Assembly (NCBI GenBank): GCA_902826945.1 | Contig: CADEGS010000213.1 | Span: 1-7,775, forward strand | Direction: 5' to 3' | DNA: 7,775 bases | DNA from: an uncultured bacterium | Lineage (GTDB): Bacteria; Planctomycetota; UBA1135; GCA-002686595 | Part shown: piece by piece, positions 6,097-7,775 of the stretch | How the letters are laid out: each line of letters starts with the position of its first letter | Numbering within the stretch: the first letter of the stretch is position 1 | Position numbers and translations under genes: made by a program | Notes under the pieces: generated by a model | What the model saw: only the letters and a program-made list of their open reading frames with translations | Databases searched by the model: none | What the model was told of the DNA's origin: nothing

Positions 6097-6276
6097 TCAG
6101 GCCCCGGCGTCGCGGACCTCGAGCATCTCCTTGCGGATGTCCTGCGCGAGGGCCTTGATCTCCTGCATGGACTTGCGAACGCGCGAGGTGGCCGCCTTGT
6201 TGCCCTTCTCCGCCTTCTCGACGTCTTCCCGGACGGCTTCCACGGCCGCCACGAGGTTGTCGTAGTTCTGGCTCAT
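6097..6276 (-). CDS. Short histone H1-like protein, Hc1 family
   Basis: This 59-residue protein resembles the N-terminal domain of the chlamydial histone H1-like protein Hc1. Residues 20-35 contain KAEKGNKAA followed by RVRK, close to the KAEKGNKAA-x-RVR of chlamydial HctA as I recall it, and then a helix ending IKALAQDIRKEMLE, as in the short Hc1-like proteins of Bacteroidetes and Planctomycetes. The whole chain looks like two or three amphipathic helices. The Lys/Ala-rich DNA-compacting tail of HctA is missing, and the protein is only mildly basic with many Glu, so DNA binding is plausible but not shown. I chose ATG 6274-6276 because the homology starts there and a purine-rich GGGAAGAGG precedes it; the frame is open further upstream only as non-conserved GC-rich sequence. 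It is preceded by a 180-nt gap, so it probably has its own promoter. Confidence 0.85.
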   Translation of the reverse strand: MSQNYDNLVAAVEAVREDVEKAEKGNKAATSRVRKSMQEIKALAQDIRKEMLEVRDAGA

Positions 6277-6307
6277 GCCTCTTCCCTGGCTCTCGGTGTG
6301 CTGGAAA

Positions 6308-6335
6308 CGGCCGCCGCACCGCCTGCCGGCGGCCG
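6308..6335 (-). other. 9-bp inverted repeat in the leader of the histone-like gene
   Basis: CGGCCGCCG (6308-6316) and CGGCGGCCG (6327-6335) are perfect reverse complements around a 10-nt loop, ending 31 nt before the histone-like start. On the minus strand the stem is followed by TTTCC. It could be a leader hairpin or a terminator for the upstream EVE gene. The remaining gap (6277-6456) is less GC-rich than the genes and contains TTGATC on the minus strand as a possible -35 element, but I see no convincing -10. Confidence 0.3.
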
Positions 6336-6456
6336 ATCGGGCCTTCGTGAGCGCCCTTGAAGACCACAATCGGCCTCCGGGATCAAGCGCCCGGCCCTCC
6401 AGAGGCCTCCGCGCCCGCTCGGGGGCAGCGCCGGACCTCGCACACAAGTCGCTTGT

Positions 6457-6969
6457 CTATTTCGACTTACGGCCGCGCCCCGGGCCCTTCGGGGCCGTCT
6501 CCAGCCCGCACAGGGCGCGGATCGCTTTCCACTCGGCGGCCGAAACCGGCTGGACGGAGAGGCGGTTTCCGCGCCGCAGGACCTCCATGCCGGCCAGCAC
6601 GGGGTGCTCGCGCAGGTCGTCGCGCGAGATCAGGCGCGGCGCGCGGGCCTCGGCGCGCACCTCGCGCGCGATCCAGCGCGGCTCCGCGCGCTGCGAGCCG
6701 GGGTCGAAGTGGTCGTCGGCCGGGTCGAACTGCGTGGGGTCGGGGTAGGCGTCGCTCGCGATCGTGGCGAAGCCCGCCACCCCCGGCGGCTCGGCGTTCG
6801 AGTGGTAGACCAGCACGCCGTCGCCGACCTGCATCGCGTCGCGCAGCAGGTTGCGCGCCTGGTAGTTGCGCACGCCGTCCCACGACGTCGTGCGCCGGGG
6901 GGCGCGCCAGAGGTCCTCGAAGGAGAACGACTCCGGCTCGGTCTTCAGGAGCCAGTAGCCAGGTGCCAT
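6457..6969 (-). CDS. EVE domain-containing protein (THYN1-like)
   Basis: EVE domains belong to the PUA-like superfamily and bind modified bases in nucleic acids; the human relative is thymocyte nuclear protein 1. This stand-alone 170-residue protein is nearly all EVE domain: YWLLKTEPESFSFEDL (residues 5-20), SWDGVRNYQARN (29-40) and VGDGVLVYHSN (48-58), all hallmark segments, then GVAGFATI and a C-terminal part ending in a short basic tail (GRGRKSK). Trp6, Trp30 and the VYHSN segment would line the base-binding pocket by family analogy. The ATG at 6967-6969 fits the family start exactly. It overlaps the end of the preceding membrane-anchored protein gene by 25 nt, so the two are probably co-translated; no strong ribosome site is visible. 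Its ligand is not known, and bacterial EVE proteins have been linked to modified DNA, restriction or RNA. Confidence 0.93.
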   Translation of the reverse strand: MAPGYWLLKTEPESFSFEDLWRAPRRTTSWDGVRNYQARNLLRDAMQVGDGVLVYHSNAEPPGVAGFATIASDAYPDPTQFDPADDHFDPGSQRAEPRWIAREVRAEARAPRLISRDDLREHPVLAGMEVLRRGNRLSVQPVSAAEWKAIRALCGLETAPKGPGRGRKSK

Positions 6970-7640
6970 GGGGTCGGGCGGGGGCTGCCCTCGGGCTCGC
7001 GCAGCGCCAGCGGCGGCGCCAGGATCTCGCTCCACAGGACGGCGCGCCACAGCTCGCCCCGCGTGGCGAGCCGCCTTGCCGGCGCCAGCGCGGCGGGGTC
7101 CGCCGGCGCGTCGGTCTCCGGCTCCAGGACGTCCCCGAGCGTGCCCTCGAGCACGCCCTCCAGCCCGAGGGCGGCGTCCGCGAGGGGAGCGAGCGCGATG
7201 GCCGCGGGCTCGGCCGCCGGAGCTGCGGCATTGGGTGCCGGAGCGGGAGCGGCCGCCATCGGCGCGGGAGCGGCGGGTGGGGTTCGCTCCGGGCGCGTCC
7301 GGGCGACCTCGCGCGGCGCGGGCTCCGGCGCGGGGTCGGGAGCGCGCTGCGGCGCCTCGGGGTCCAGGCCCTCGAGCAGCCGGCGCCACACCTCGGCGCC
7401 GCGGCGTTCCAGGTCCTCGGCGCCGCCGGGGTCCGTCTCGGCGAGCGGGCGCTGCCGCGGCGCGGGGCGCGCGCCGCGGCGCCGGGCCTCCTTCTCGGCG
7501 CGCTCCTGCAGGCCGCGCAGCGCGCGCCCGAGCACGGGCAGGAAGAAGAACACGAGCAGGACGAGCAGGTCGGCGGGGATGCCGGCCGCCAGGACGACGG
7601 GCGCGTCCGGCGCGCCCGTCCGCTCGCGCGCGGCGCGCAC
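6945..7640 (-). CDS. Membrane-anchored Pro/Ala-rich protein with a conserved C-terminal 'EILxPPxALR' motif
   Basis: I cannot assign a function. The 231-residue product starts at a GTG (7638-7640) one base after the floA stop, with AAGG six bases before it. One hydrophobic segment (residues about 15-38, including LLVLLVFFFLPVL) is followed by a basic charged stretch RALRGLQERAEKEARRR, which fits an anchor with the rest in the cytoplasm. Residues about 60-165 are low-complexity Pro/Ala/Glu-rich linker. The C-terminal part (about 190-216) is ordered in appearance, with a helix ELWRAVLWSEILAPPLALRE; I remember similar 'EILGPP-ALR' endings in planctomycete hypothetical proteins encoded near flotillins, but this is memory, not a search. 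The reading frame is supported by the anchor, the tight spacing to floA and the 25-nt overlap into the EVE gene. Confidence 0.75.
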   Translation of the reverse strand: MRAARERTGAPDAPVVLAAGIPADLLVLLVFFFLPVLGRALRGLQERAEKEARRRGARPAPRQRPLAETDPGGAEDLERRGAEVWRRLLEGLDPEAPQRAPDPAPEPAPREVARTRPERTPPAAPAPMAAAPAPAPNAAAPAAEPAAIALAPLADAALGLEGVLEGTLGDVLEPETDAPADPAALAPARRLATRGELWRAVLWSEILAPPLALREPEGSPRPTPWHLATGS

Positions 7641-7641
7641 G

Positions 7642-7775
7642 TCAGGCCTTGCCCTCGCCGCGCGGCGGCGTGGCCCCGCCGCCCTCGCCGCGCGCGATGC
7701 TGCCGCGCATCTCGGTGTCGGAGGCGATGTTGCGCAGGCGGTAGAGGTCCATCACGCCCAGGTTGCCCGAGCGCA
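7642..7775 (-). CDS. floA: FloA-type flotillin-like protein, C-terminal end only
   Basis: Only the last 44 residues are in the window. They read [15 protein letters not shown] followed by [15 protein letters not shown] and a Gly/Pro-rich tail. The 'G.lGVMDyy...NI.aDT.MR.SI' ending is characteristic of FloA (YqfA), the SPFH-domain scaffold protein of bacterial functional membrane microdomains, whose N-terminus inserts in the membrane and whose coiled coil oligomerises. In many bacteria floA follows an nfeD gene, which would lie upstream, outside the window to the right. The stop is one base from the GTG of the membrane-anchored protein, pointing to an operon. The assignment rests on a short but distinctive segment. 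Confidence 0.82.
   Translation of the reverse strand, partial: RSGNLGVMDLYRLRNIASDTEMRGSIARGEGGGATPPRGEGKA

Noticed and set aside
6444..6456. Small ACAAG-TCG-CTTGT dyad right after the EVE stop as a terminator
   Set aside because: The stem is only 5 bp and AT-rich with no U-tract on the minus strand, too weak to call.

Overview
The window is very GC-rich DNA (about three quarters G+C by eye) and densely coded, with GTG as well as ATG starts and 1-25 nt overlaps between genes on the same strand. I find eleven genes: eight complete and well supported, one complete and unassigned (membrane-anchored), and two cut by the window ends. No RNA gene, CRISPR array, insertion sequence or integrase is visible. 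The mix of a futalosine-type menaquinone pathway, a short Hc1-type histone-like protein, a FloA flotillin and a membrane-anchored protein ending in an 'EILxPPxALR' motif suggests a high-GC Planctomycetota or other PVC/deltaproteobacterial-like lineage, probably known mostly from metagenomes. This placement is inference; no 16S or marker gene is present.

Left part (1-2536, + strand): the C-terminal two thirds of a molybdenum hydroxylase large subunit and the complete FAD subunit of the same enzyme. The FAD subunit carries the four-cysteine insertion that distinguishes 4-hydroxybenzoyl-CoA reductase (HCR) from ordinary xanthine dehydrogenases. The [2Fe-2S] subunit is not downstream, so it is probably upstream of the window or elsewhere. 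The expected reaction is reductive removal of a phenolic hydroxyl from an aroyl-CoA, feeding the anaerobic benzoyl-CoA route.

Middle (2541-5449): a CrcB fluoride channel gene on the minus strand converges on the HCR genes with a 4-nt gap. Across a roughly 160-nt divergent intergenic region lies a + strand cluster: a small lipoprotein, mqnB (futalosine hydrolase), mqnD (1,4-dihydroxy-6-naphthoate synthase) and a DUF952 protein. The last three overlap at start and stop codons and are almost surely one operon. MqnB and MqnD are the second and fourth steps of the futalosine pathway; mqnA and mqnC are not in the window.

Right part (5456-7775, all minus strand, so read from right to left): the C-terminal end of floA, then a membrane-anchored Pro/Ala-rich protein starting 1 nt after it, then an EVE-domain protein overlapping that by 25 nt; this looks like an operon. 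After a 180-nt gap come a 59-residue Hc1/histone H1-like protein, a strong 15-bp inverted repeat, and an exported histidine phosphatase of SixA/phosphoglycerate-mutase type, which ends 6 nt from the DUF952 gene in a convergent pair.

Most of the long open frames on opposite strands here are high-GC shadows and are left out.
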